The notes beneath the pieces were generated by a model, which made no database searches, was not told the DNA's origin, and saw only the letters and a program-made list of their open reading frames with translations. Both the position numbers and the translations under genes were made by a program. Positions 20,763-30,877 of a stretch of 64,000 bases of DNA are shown here, piece after piece. Source of the DNA: Spiroplasma endosymbiont of Dioctria linearis (GTDB lineage: Bacteria; Bacillota_I; Bacilli_A; Mycoplasmatales; Mycoplasmataceae); contig NZ_OZ034984.1 of the NCBI RefSeq assembly GCF_964030865.1, positions 248,001 to 312,000 on the forward strand. The letters are read 5' to 3'. The stretch's first letter is position 1; each line of letters begins with the position of its first letter.

Positions 20763-21620
20763 ATGATTATAAAAGAGCAAATAGATATAAAACAAAAAAT
20801 TACTCAAAATGAAGTAAAAAAAATATTCTCAAATTCTCAGAATTTGAAATACTTTTTAAATAAAAAGGGTATAGATATTAAAAAGAATATGAGCACTCAA
20901 ATGCTAAAAGATTTAGTTGTAGAAAATTGAAATTATGAGGAAGATAAAAAAATTATAAGAGAAATGTTCAAGAATTCAAGTAAATATCAAAGTGGTTTAT
21001 TTGCTCAAAGCTCACTTTTAGAATTAATTAAAAGTTGATATGATAAATATCAATCAGAAATTGAATGACCTTTTGTAGCAAATAATTTTGATCAATTTAC
21101 AGCTAACATTAACAGAAAAGAAATTGAAGAAGAAGAAAAGGATAGACTAATAGCAGTTGCAGCACAAAAATTTAGATTAATAAAGGAAATAAATACTCTT
21201 AGAAATGATTTTGTTGAAAAAATAATTTTTGAAAATAGTGAGAGTATTATACCTACTTTATCTCACTCAAAATCTGTAGACTTCTTTATAAATGGAATAA
21301 TGTTTGACCAAAAGGTATCAAAATCTCTAGGAAAAAAACTTATTGAGAAACTAAATATGGAAAATCCCATGGATTATTTAAAGAAAAATCCTCATATTTT
21401 AGCCAAGTGAATGTATGAAAATCAAGATCAAGAAAGATTTGATTATGATTATAGGTTATATGTTGCCTTTGGAGATAATGATTTAGAACCAAATAGAATA
21501 GTAAATATTATTAAGTCTACAAATTTTTCTGACCCAATAGATATAGAATTTTCATACAAACATAAAAGTTCAGGAATTTTAGAATATAAAACTAAGTGTC
21601 TTGTCATTATAATTGGATAG
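20763..21620 (+). CDS. Putative restriction endonuclease paired with D12 methylase
   Basis: 285 residues. Begins 1 base after the methylase with GGAG inside the methylase end, so translation is coupled. A PD-(D/E)XK-like core is suggested by HSKSVDFFINGIMFDQKVSKSLG: Asp173, then Asp182-x-Lys184 after a turn, with beta strands around. The surrounding helices and basic segments fit a small type II enzyme. I cannot name a characterised relative. Position next to a solitary adenine methylase is the main support. Confidence 0.6.
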
Positions 21621-21678
21621 AATAAGTAATTTTAAAAACTTATTTTAAAAAATGTAATTTACTTCTTTTTCTCTAAAC

Positions 21679-21693
21679 AAAAAAAAAAAAAAA
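21679..21693. repeat. A15 homopolymer tract
   Basis: Fifteen A bases 110 bp before the HsdS-like/SHOCT gene, in the gap after the restriction genes. Confidence 0.9.
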
Positions 21694-21802
21694 TCTATTA
21701 ATTTACTTGTTGTTAATAAGAAAAATACTATTTCCATAAAAATACTATTTGTACAATTTAATCTCTATAATTAATTTATTAGTATTTTTTAGTGAGGTTA
21801 AA

Positions 21803-22558
21803 ATGAAATTAAAAGACTTATTTTATATAAAAAGAGGAGCTGTTTTAAATAGAAGTGAACATTTTATAAAAGAATGCAAAAACTGCTCTAGTAATAAATT
21901 TCAAACTATAAATGTTTTTCCAAATAATCAAAGAGACTTTTGTAAGGAAATAACAAAAGAAGTTTTTATTAAAGAAAATGATATATTAGTTTATTTAAAT
22001 TATCCTTATACAATAAAAATTGCTACAAAAGAAGATAATAATAAAATAATTTCATCGAATTATTTAATTTTAAGATCAATTAATAAAGTCAATAGTAAAA
22101 AAACTGTTCAAATTATCAAAGAGGGAATTGTTGCTAATCAAGATAAAAGTAAAAAAGAAATTATTAAAATAGAGGAATTTAATGATTACAATTTAAGAGA
22201 TTATGAGTATTTGATGATAACTTCAAAAGTAAGTTTGGATAGAATCTTAACTAACTTATTAAAATTAATAATTATTAATTTCACATTATTGATGTTATGG
22301 TTATTGCTTACTTCTGTTTTAGCAAGTATCGTTCAAGGAACAATAATTTATACTTTTGTAATTGTTTCAATTTGTTTAACTATTACAATAGGAGTTGAAA
22401 TTATCGTATTTCTTGTTTTATATTTTACAAATAAAAATCGAGTTAAAATCTCTAAGACAAGTAAACGCTTAATAAAGTTACAAGAACTATATAAAAATGA
22501 GTTGATATCATTAGAAGAATATCAAAAACAACGTAAAGAAATTTTAAACTCTATTTAG
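21803..22558 (+). CDS. HsdS-like target-recognition domain fused to membrane helices and SHOCT
   Basis: 251 residues. Residues 1-95 resemble half of a type I specificity subunit: KLKDLFYIKRG, KENDILVYLNYP and NNKIISSNYLILRS follow the order of an HsdS target-recognition domain. Two hydrophobic helices follow (about 155-180 and 185-212). The last 30 residues (LIKLQELYKNELISLEEYQK) are a SHOCT motif, a short domain usually found at the end of membrane or oligomerising proteins. ATG 21803 has GAGG upstream and is preferred to a TTG at 21749. No hsdM or hsdR nearby. Function unknown; the domain order is the interesting point. Confidence 0.6.
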   Translation: MKLKDLFYIKRGAVLNRSEHFIKECKNCSSNKFQTINVFPNNQRDFCKEITKEVFIKENDILVYLNYPYTIKIATKEDNNKIISSNYLILRSINKVNSKKTVQIIKEGIVANQDKSKKEIIKIEEFNDYNLRDYEYLMITSKVSLDRILTNLLKLIIINFTLLMLWLLLTSVLASIVQGTIIYTFVIVSICLTITIGVEIIVFLVLYFTNKNRVKISKTSKRLIKLQELYKNELISLEEYQKQRKEILNSI

Positions 22559-22560
22559 AC

Positions 22561-22598
22561 ATGTCATTGTTTTTCAATGACATTTTTATTTATTTTTT
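22561..22598 (+). terminator. Rho-independent terminator
   Basis: ATGTCATTG and CAATGACAT arms, TTTTT loop, then T-rich tail. Confidence 0.9.
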
Positions 22599-22628
22599 TC
22601 CACTAAATTAATAGTGGAGGAACAAAAT

Positions 22629-23039
22629 ATGTCAAAATTTTGAATTAGTTTTTATACAAAAGTATTTTTCTGTTTTATTGTTATATCAATTAAAGGTGTC
22701 ATTATTATATCAACTGCTATAAATGGGGCAGTTAATGATAATATGCATTGAAGTGTAAAGTTCATCACTTCGCTGTTGTTAATGTTATTGTGAAGCTTGT
22801 GAGTCATTATTGATATTCTAGCTTGTATTTATTCAATTAAAGCAGAAAAGGCAAAAACTGCATTGAGTTGAAATATTGTGGGAATAGTTTTTAGCTCTAT
22901 TAATTTTATTACAGCTATATCAGTATATTGTAATGATTATACTTATGATTACTTAATCTTAATGATTTGTTCATTGGGATTAATATTGATGTATGGTTTA
23001 ACAATTTATTTTGAAAAAAATAAAAAGCAGATTTGATAA
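22629..23039 (+). CDS. Small membrane protein with four helices
   Basis: 136 residues, six TGA Trp codons. Four hydrophobic segments at about 8-30, 45-65, 80-100 and 110-130, short charged loops (KAEKAK) between. GGAGG lies 7 bases before ATG. No family recognised. Ends in a terminator shared with the convergent aldolase gene. Confidence 0.7.
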
Positions 23040-23049
23040 TCTGCTTTTT
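23022..23049. terminator. Bidirectional terminator
   Basis: AAAAAGCAGAT and ATCTGCTTTTT arms between convergent genes; T-runs on both strands. Confidence 0.85.
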
Positions 23050-23078
23050 ATAATTACAAAGTATAGTCTTTAAATAAT

Positions 23079-23924
23079 TTAAGCTCTATTATTTGCACCA
23101 AAAGCTCTAATTTTAATAATGGCTTGTTTTTTTACATTTTCAATTGCAAATCTACCATATTTTCTGGCATCAAAGTCATTTGGGTTTTCTGTAAAATATT
23201 GCTTTAATCCATCAGCACAAGCTATTTTTAAATCAGTGCCAATATTAATTTTTGTAATTCCTAATTTTATAGCTTTTTGTAAATCTTTTAATGGAACTTG
23301 ACTAGACCCATGTAAAACTAGGGGAGTTTTAATTTTGCTAGCAATTTCTTTTAGTAAGTCAAATTGCAATTTAACTTCACCTTTAAATAAACCATGACTT
23401 GTTCCAATTGCAATAGCTAAAGCATCAACTTTTGTTAAATTGTTAAATTCAATTGTTTGATTAATATCACTATAACCATTTGATTTTGAATTTCTATCAT
23501 CTTCTTTACCACCAACATGACCAATTTCTGACTCTACTTCAACACCTTTACTTTTTGCATAATTAACAACTTCCAAAGTCTCTTTGACATTTTCATCAAA
23601 GGGTTTTAGAGAAGAATCTAACATTACACTAGAGAAACCAGCATCAATTGCTTTTTTTATTAAAGCAATATCAAAGCCATGATCTCAGTGTAAAACAACA
23701 GGTACTTTGGATTTATTGGATGCTGTTAAAGCAAGGGCAAAGACATAATCTAGTCCCATATATTTAGCAGCACTTTCAGTTACCATTAAAATTACTGGAG
23801 AGTTTTCTTCTTCAGCAGCTTCAATAATAGCTTTCATCATTTCAAGGTTATCAAAATTAAAAGCAGGTAAAGCATAACCTAATTTTTGAGCTTTTAATAG
23901 TTCCATTTTTAAACTTGTTTTCAT
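23079..23924 (-). CDS. fba: Class II fructose-bisphosphate (or tagatose) aldolase
   Basis: 281 residues, full length for the class. Zinc-dependent cleavage of a ketose bisphosphate to glyceraldehyde-3-phosphate and dihydroxyacetone phosphate. Motifs: LPAFNFDN near the start, VVLHWDHG (zinc His and catalytic Asp; the Trp is TGA), VESEIGHVGGKEDD, IGTSHG, LVLHGSSQV and KINIGTDLK, all typical. Whether fructose or tagatose bisphosphate is preferred cannot be read off. It is divergent from the DeoR gene, and the shared gap contains three decamer repeats, so it is probably controlled by that repressor. The following PTS permease gene is decayed. Confidence 0.88.
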
Positions 23925-23960
23925 ATAACATTCTCATTCTTTCTTTTCACTAATATCTTA

Positions 23961-24010
23961 CTACCTTTTAAACTTTTTTAAACTTTTTTAAACTTTTTTA
24001 ACAGTATAAT
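23961..24010 (+). promoter_or_regulatory. Three phased decamer repeats and -10 box (DeoR operator)
   Basis: AACTTTTTTA occurs three times in a row at 23971, 23981 and 23991, with a worn fourth unit before them. TATAAT at 24005-24010 follows at once. One helical turn per unit fits a multimeric repressor such as the adjacent DeoR-family protein, between the divergent aldolase and deoR genes. Confidence 0.75.
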
Positions 24011-24036
24011 GTACTATAAAAGTGGGAGGAATATTT

Positions 24037-24750
24037 TTGCTTAAAGATGAAAGAAGAAAATTAATTGTTGAATTAATTGATAAACAAGGTTTTATGAAAA
24101 ACATTACTTTATCTGAAATGACAGATTCAACAATTCAAACAATTATTATGGATATAAAAGACTTAGACCAAGAGGGTCGCTTAATAAAAGTTTATGGAGG
24201 GGGTAAATCAATAAATAGTAATCAAAAAGTAGCTTCAAGAGAATCTTTTGATGAAGAAAAAGCTAGTTTAAATATAAATGCCAAAAATAAAATTGGTGAA
24301 GTAGCTGCTAGCTTAATTGAAGATGGTGATCTAATATTTATTGATACAGGAACAACTACTAAACAAATGATTAAATTTTTAATAGGCAAACAAATAGAGG
24401 TTGTTACAAATGGTTATTCAATTGCTTTAGAACTTTTAGAAAACGATATTTCTGTTTGCTTAGTTGGGGGAACAATTATAACTTCAACCCATGCAACAGC
24501 TGGTGAGTTAGCTTTAAAATTTTTAGATAACTTTTACTTTGATAAATCTTTTGTTGGTATGAATAGTTTATATGGAAGAGATTTTTATACTACCAATATT
24601 GAAGAAGCTATGATAAAAGAAAAAGTTTTTAAAAACTCGGCAAAATCGTATGTCTTAATGGATTCAACTAAATTTGAGTCACGCAATAGAATTAAAGTTG
24701 AGGTTTCAAAAGAGACAGTGCTAATCAGTGAAAATTTTCCTTCTAAATAA
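24037..24750 (+). CDS. DeoR/GlpR-family sugar-responsive repressor
   Basis: 237 residues from TTG 24037, chosen because GGAGG lies 7 bases before it and the protein then starts LKDERRKLIVELI like other DeoR proteins. Residues 1-55 are the winged helix (somewhat worn recognition helix, then LDQEGRLIKVYGGG); residues 70-230 the sugar-phosphate sensor with IFIDTGTTTKQM, VVTNGYSIALEL, CLVGGTI and FVGMN. It should sense a sugar phosphate and repress sugar genes, here the aldolase and formerly a PTS operon. Confidence 0.88.
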   Translation: MLKDERRKLIVELIDKQGFMKNITLSEMTDSTIQTIIMDIKDLDQEGRLIKVYGGGKSINSNQKVASRESFDEEKASLNINAKNKIGEVAASLIEDGDLIFIDTGTTTKQMIKFLIGKQIEVVTNGYSIALELLENDISVCLVGGTIITSTHATAGELALKFLDNFYFDKSFVGMNSLYGRDFYTTNIEEAMIKEKVFKNSAKSYVLMDSTKFESRNRIKVEVSKETVLISENFPSK

Positions 24751-24759
24751 AGAAAGGAA

Positions 24760-24810
24760 TAATATTTTTTCATAGGTTAAAAATTGACATTAATCTATGA
24801 AAAAATATTA
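24760..24810 (+). promoter_or_regulatory. 16-bp perfect inverted repeat after deoR
   Basis: TAATATTTTTTCATAG (24760-24775) and its exact complement (24795-24810) with a 19-base spacer, between deoR and the PTS remnant. May be a terminator, or the operator of the lost PTS gene, as TTGACA lies in the spacer. Confidence 0.6.
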
Positions 24811-24816
24811 AAATAA

Positions 24817-25945
24817 TGAGTAAGGATGAAAAAAATAAAATTGTAATAGAAAGTATTTTTAACAATGTTGGTGGAGTTGAAAAAGATTAAAGATATTTAT
24901 CATTGTGCTACAAGAAGGAGACTTATTTTGTTTTAATTTAAAAATAGCAGATTTAAAGGAAATAAAAAAGTTAGAAAAAAATAAGGCAGTACTTTAACTG
25001 CATGGTGAATTACATTTAGTTATTGTTTTAAGAGGTTTCTAAAATTACATAACTTCCCAAAAAAAATTAACTGTATTTAAAACCAATAATATTGAATTTA
25101 AAATTGAAATAAAAGAGAATTTAACTAACTTTTCTTTAGGGAGAAAATTTAGCAAAACCATTTATGTTATTTTTGAGTCTTTGATTCCATTTTTACTAGG
25201 TGTTGGACTAATTATGAGTTTTCAACAATTACTATTAAGAACATGATTAGACAATGAACCAAATTTAGAGAATATTATTCTAGGTTAAGATTACAATGTA
25301 TTTGATGTTATATTAGAAGTTATTGATAACTCTGGTTTAAAATGATGAGAGTTATTTTAATTTGATCAAGATTAAGATACTTAAATGGTAAAACATTAAT
25401 TCAATTGCCTTGGGGTTAATAAAGATTACACAAATTATTTCTCAAGAGGGAATTAAACTTTTTGAAATTGTACAGTGAGATATTTCTATAAAACCATTTT
25501 ATTCAAAAATATTAGTTTTTATTATTATAAGAATTATGAAAGTTATTTTCAAAAGCTAATTGAGATGTATTTTAATTCTGTAGTAAATTTTATACTTAAT
25601 CCATTTTTAATATTATTGCTAGGTGAGTTATTAGCTTTTTTATTATGGGACCAATAATGGGGATTTTAGAAAATTTACTATTAAGTTTTTCTAATTGATT
25701 TATGAATTGACCAATTTATTTAGAGGCATTAATAGTTGGTTTAACTGGACAAGCTTTGGTTGCACTTGGAGTTCATAATATATTATTTTTTGTAGCAAGT
25801 GCAGATATTAAAAAAGAGAATTCTTTTTTTCTTTTTTTATCAGCAACATTTGCTACTAGATTAAAAATCTGAAAATACAATGGCTAAGTCTGCTTGTTTT
25901 GCTGCAATGTATGAAACTTTCCTTTATTCATTAAAAGACGAATAA
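24817..25945 (+). pseudogene. Decayed PTS EIIBC sugar permease
   Basis: Begins with a EIIB-like MSKDEKNKIVIESIFNNVGG segment, breaks at TAA, and continues in changing frames with EIIC-like pieces: GRKFSKTIYVIFESLIPFLLG, VNFILNPFLILLLGELLAF, GPIMGILENLLLSF, then ALVALGVHNILFFVASADI. Many stops and frameshifts. Together with aldolase and DeoR it suggests a lost sugar uptake operon. Confidence 0.75.
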
Positions 25946-26042
25946 AAAAATGAGTTAAAAGTAAACTTCTTTGAAAAATTGGAGTGTTCTATTAGTAAAT
26001 ATATTCATTTCTATAATTATAAAATAGTATGTGTAATTTAAA
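25941..26042 (+). mobile_element. Fragment of IS3 OrfB end
   Basis: About 100 bp closely match the end of the transposase at 50955-51056 (KELKVN, FEKLE, SISKYIHFYNY), cut off on both sides. It lies directly after the decayed PTS permease. Confidence 0.75.
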
Positions 26043-26252
26043 TTAAAAAGAAATGAAAAAAAAAAAAAAAATTATTTGATCAAATTTAACTTATAAGTTT
26101 TTTTGGTATTAATTTAATTGTCACTTAAGTGTTAAAAAATAAAAATTTATAAAACAATTTTTATTAAAATAAATATTCTTTATAAATCTTGCTTTTTTTT
26201 AATTTGTTTCTAAAATCACACTATGATTATAAAAATAATCAGAGGAGAAATT
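26043..26252. repeat. Intergenic region with A16 tract
   Basis: Sixteen A bases at 26056-26071, 182 bp before the MOLPALP lipoprotein. Otherwise AT-rich with no gene; a TATGAT-like box near 26222. Confidence 0.8.
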
Positions 26253-28097
26253 ATGAGAAAATTATTAAGTTTACTAGGTGCAATAAGTATAGTTGCTACA
26301 AGTAGTGCTACAGTAGTGGCCTGTGGAAATAAAGTCGACCCTATTATTGAACCAGGAGTTAATTATGATGAAATAATTAACAATTTAAAAATCGAGGTGG
26401 ATGAAATTTTTTGAAAGCACCTTAATGAGAATGTTTATAAAAACTTAATTGGTTTGCCAGATACAGAAGGACAATTTTATTTCTTAACAAGAAATAAAAT
26501 AATTGAAAATAGTGGTAAGAACTCTGATGAGCTTGATCCTTTTGAATTAGAACAGTTAGAAAAGGATATAAAAAGAGTTTTAGAATACGATCAATTATCA
26601 ACTGACTTAAATAAATTAAAAAGTGTAAATGAATATAAAATTATTTTAAATGATGTTGATAGTTTATTAAAAAATATAATTTTTGACTGAAAGTCATTAG
26701 TAATTAAATCATATGTATCAGAAAATTCAGATAAACTTTACTTAGGAAATGTAATTGTGGATTACAAAATTCAAATTCAATATAAGGGAGAAAAAGATAT
26801 TGAAACTTTTGATATAAGTGAAAATTTTAAATTTACCTCAACAAATAGTGATTCATTAAAAAAAGCAAGTGATGATTTTTATAAAAATATAGCAAAAGAT
26901 TATTTTTCTTCAACAGATTTAGAAGATAGAAAACATACAAATTTAAATTGAGAAGAGCTTAGAGATACTAAAAAATCATATGAAGGTTTTGGTAGAGTTG
27001 ATAAAGAATTTAAAGAATATTACCAAGATAATTCAAAAGATAATGGATTTGAATCTTCAATAGTAAACTTTATTAAAAAAAATTATTTTGAAAAAGTGGG
27101 TAATACATTACCTCTTTCATTTGAAGGAGATCTAATATATAAATCTTCAGAAATGGATAAATATTCTTTATTTAAAACAGTAAATCAATATAGAAAGTAT
27201 GATGATGAAAAAAATATCAAGTTTGACTATAACAGTGATAGTGGAAGAATATTTTTAAACACTATTTTTAGAAATGATCCAAATAATTCTTCTACAAAAA
27301 ATACTTTATTAAGTCAATATTTTACAACTTCTAATTATTCAATTTGAAAAAATGATTTTGAAACTAAAAAAGATAGTTTTATAAAAGAATTAAAGTTGGA
27401 GGAAAATCAAATAAAAGAAACAAATGAGTATAAAAGTTCAGCTGCTTTAGGTTATATTAACTTGACAGGTTTATCAATTAATTTATCTAATGGGATGTAT
27501 ATACATGAGTTGCCAGATTTTAAATTAGCTGTAAATTATTTTGTGAATATTAATCAAAGTGATAATCAGATTTTATCTAACATGTCTGAATTCTCTGTTG
27601 AAACTTTAAAAGAATGACATAAAATTTTTGGAGTTTCACATAATTATAAATATCCAGAGTATAATTCAAAAGAAGATTTATTAATGACTTTAAATTCTTC
27701 AAAACTTACTGAAGAAATAACTGAAAAATTTACTTTACAGGTATGAAACCAAAATAGTACATCTTTCTTTAATGATGCATTTACTTTAAGAGGTAGACCT
27801 TATTTAGCAGAAACTAAGATTAATTTACTTAATAATGCAAACCTTAGTGAAAACTCATTATATAATATGTCAATTAGTGATCTAGAAACTAATTATCACG
27901 GCTGAACATATTCAACTTTTAATTGAAGTGCAAATAAAAAAACTGGTATTAATATTAAAGCAAACGGAAAAAGTGAATTAAGAAATAATAAGGTAATGAA
28001 TTTTACTTTTGGTTATTTTAATTTTCATATTGATTTAGATCAAATTACTATGGGAGCTATGGAACTTGAAGATAAGGAAATAGTTAAATTTATATAA
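26253..28097 (+). CDS. MOLPALP-family lipoprotein, first gene of ABC cassette 1
   Basis: 614 residues after reading TGA as Trp. ATG 26253 (AGAGGAG upstream) begins the lipoprotein signal MRKLLSLLGA with lipobox Cys24. The rest matches the mollicute paralogous lipoprotein family (MOLPALP): an N-terminal helical part (NEIF-H, FLKSVNEYKIILNDVDSL), a middle segment SLYLGNVIVDYKIQIQYKGEKD, LPLSFE, YINLTGLSI, LPDFKLAVNY, and the final FGYFNFHIDLDQI. It is probably the external binding or adhesion part of the transporter encoded by the next two genes; ligand unknown. The permease starts 21 bases downstream. Confidence 0.87.
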
Positions 28098-28118
28098 TAA
28101 AGGGATTGGATAATATTT

Positions 28119-29873
28119 ATGAGAAAAGTGATACCAGGAATATGAATAGTAAAATTTAGTTTTAAATTAATTATAAAAGAAAGATCTTTTTTGATATTTA
28201 ATGGATTATATATTCTGTTCTCTTTATTTATAGCAATTTATTCTATCATTCAAAAAAATATTAGTAACTTCTTAATGATTTTTGATTACTATGTTTTATT
28301 AACAATATTTGTTATATTATTTATTATTTGTTTGCGATTAACTCAGTACTTTTATGTAGCCAAACGTGATGATAAGACTATGAATATAATTGTAACTCAG
28401 CAACTATCAAGAAAAAAATTATTTGCATATCAATTTATTGCATTTATATTATTGATTTTTATTAATTTATTTATTAGCTTTTTATTAATAAACATTATAA
28501 ACATGCTTTTTCTTTTAGAAATTAACTTATTCTTGTTAAGAATAACATTAACTTATTTAATATACTCTTTTATTAGTTGTGTATTTTTAATAAGTTTCTT
28601 TTTACTAATTTCTCTATTCACAAATATTCAAGTTTCTACAATTGTAGCTACTTTAATATTGGCAAGTACATTCATTAGTAATCTTCCATATACTTTTTTA
28701 ATTCAAGGAGAAGAAAGTAAAAATATTTCTTTATCTTATAAGGGAAAAAATACAGTTTTTTCTGTTAATGAAGTATATGATAGTTATGATTTAAAAAAGC
28801 ATGTTTTAAATAAGCAAATGAAATATCCAAACTTAGGTTTTGCTATTTATGAAAATTTTATTAATAATAAATATGAAACAGATCCAAACTCATTGGTTAA
28901 TAATTTTGATTCTGAAAAAAATATTCAAGAAAGAATAGAGTTTTGAAAAAAAATAGGAATTGTTGAAGAAAAAAATCAAATAGTAGACTTTAAAACTCCA
29001 ACAAAAATAATTGCAGCTAATAGTAGCTCAAAGATTTCAAAGTGAAAAGGTGATGAGATTTCTTTTAGATTTGAATTGAAATATAGATTTTTATCTATAG
29101 AAGAATTAAAAAATAAAATTAGTAATAGTAGTGATGAAATAGATAAAAAAAACCTTGAAGAGTTTATTAATTTTACAGAATATATTACTTCTAAATTCAG
29201 TGATTTTCAAAATAAGTTTTATAACTTATTTGATACATTTATTTTATTAAATGATCAGGAAAATATTGAAAAAAATTATATTAAAAACATAACTAAGCCA
29301 GAAGAGGAAAATATTTTATTTGATAGTAAAAATTTATTGGATATTTATCAAAGTTATTTTTCCTATTCAAATAACAAATTAATTTTAGAAAACTCAAAAA
29401 TTAAATCATTAGTGGAAGAGGATTTATTTTTTCCTACAATGTTAAGTGCACGTATATTAGAAAATTATTTTATACGTTATACAAATAATATGGTTATTTT
29501 TGAAAATAGCACTGTAATTAAAAACGAAAATTGAAATAGATATTCAAAGTCAAGAAAAGTATATAATATATTTTTTCAATTAAACTTTATCTCAAATATG
29601 ATGCAAAATTACGCTTATTATGGTGGAAGAAATTATGAAGATATGTGATTTGAATCAGAGAGCTCAAGTAAAATAATTTTTAATAAACAAGATAATTTAT
29701 TTATGGCTAAACCAACTTATACATTTAAACTTAATTCCGAAAATAAAATTGAAACCAATACCTATGAAAATTTTATAGAGCCATATTTTTATATATTATT
29801 ACAATTGGCAATTTCAGTAATTAATTATTATGTGGCAAAATTCAAATTTAAAAAATTGGATTTAGGGGGGTAA
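28119..29873 (+). CDS. ABC-2-type permease with large external domain (cassette 1)
   Basis: 584 residues. Five or six hydrophobic helices fill residues 25-210, with the ABC-2 type segment KRDDKTMNIIVTQQLSRKKLF between helices 2 and 3; about 340 hydrophilic residues follow, probably outside the cell, and a last helix at about 555-575. It shares this plan with the permease at 58603. Partner ATPase begins 4 bases after its stop, partner lipoprotein ends 21 bases before. Likely exports or inserts something, or works mechanically on the lipoprotein; substrate unknown. AAAGGGA precedes ATG. Confidence 0.82.
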
Positions 29874-29877
29874 AATT

Positions 29878-30801
29878 ATGGAAGAAATTATAAAATTTGA
29901 TAATTATACTAAAAAATATAAAAAAAAGATAATTGGCCCTTTAAATTGTTCAATTAAAAAGGCAAGAATCACAGCTTTACTTGGGTCTAGTGGAAGTGGA
30001 AAAACTGTTATTTTAAATTCTTTATTAGGAATAATTAAAGATTTTAAAGGTAAGATTGAAATCGAGTCTAGTTCAAGAAAATCAGAAAAATATTATTTAG
30101 TGAATAAAAAAATTGGTTATTATACTCAAATGGATTTTTCTTTATATGTAGTTAGTTCATATAAATTTCTATTGGATATTTGTATTATGATGGGTATTGA
30201 AAAAAAAGAGTCAATTAAAAAAATCGAATATTGAATGAAATATTTTGATATTTGAGAAGCAAAGGATAAATCAATTAGAAGTTTTTCATGAGGAATGAAA
30301 AATCGTATGAATCTGATATTATGCTTTATCAAAGATCCAGAAATTATTATTCTTGATGAACCTGGAGCAAATCTTGATTCATATTGAAGAAATAAAATTA
30401 AGACTCTTCTAATAGATGCAAAAAAGGCTGGAAAAACTGTTGTGATAACAGTTCACAACATTGATGAAATAGCAGACATTATTGATGATTTTATAATTAT
30501 TGATGATGGAAAAAATATTTTTAATGGATCTACTAAAGAACTAAATGTTTATGCAAAATATAAGTTATATGTAAATGAGAAGTTTGATGAAAAAGATTTC
30601 AGATTATTTTTAAACGACTTAAATATAAAAACTTTTAAATATGATATCGATGAAAACTCTTTAGTTGTAGCAATTGAAAACTTTAAGCAAATCAATTACT
30701 TATTTTTATATTTAATAAAAAATAATCTGCCATTAAAAAACCTTGTAAAATTACCTATAAATATGGAATCTATTTATAAGGCATTGGAAGCAAAGGAATA
30801 A
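29878..30801 (+). CDS. ABC transporter ATPase with Trp in signature motif (cassette 1)
   Basis: 307 residues. Walker A GSSGSGKT (36-43), Q-loop in YYTQMDFS, signature FSWGM (136-140) instead of LSGGx, Walker B EIIILDEP (Asp160, Glu161), H-loop TVHN (His193). Trp138 is encoded by TGA. The C-terminal 90 residues are an extra domain (NLPLKNLVKLPINMESIYKAL) common in ABC-2-type drug or lipid exporters. It powers the permease upstream. AGGGGGG before the ATG overlaps the end of the permease gene. Confidence 0.88.
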
Positions 30802-30819
30802 ACATTTTTAAAATATTAA

Positions 30820-30877
30820 ATCTCCAACTTTAAATAATACTTATAGTATTTCTTAGAGAAGGAGTTTTTTTATTTTC
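30820..30877 (+). terminator. Probable terminator of cassette 1
   Basis: CTCC and GGAG arms flank a stem region with AATACTTATAGTATT, followed by a T7 run. The equivalent terminator after cassette 2 uses the same ATCTCC/GGAG theme. Confidence 0.6.

Noticed and set aside
29878-30801. UGA read as glycine to restore the ABC signature
   Set aside because: All other TGA codons in the window fit Trp (for example WDHG in the aldolase, WDSW in GH68), so a different meaning here is unlikely.
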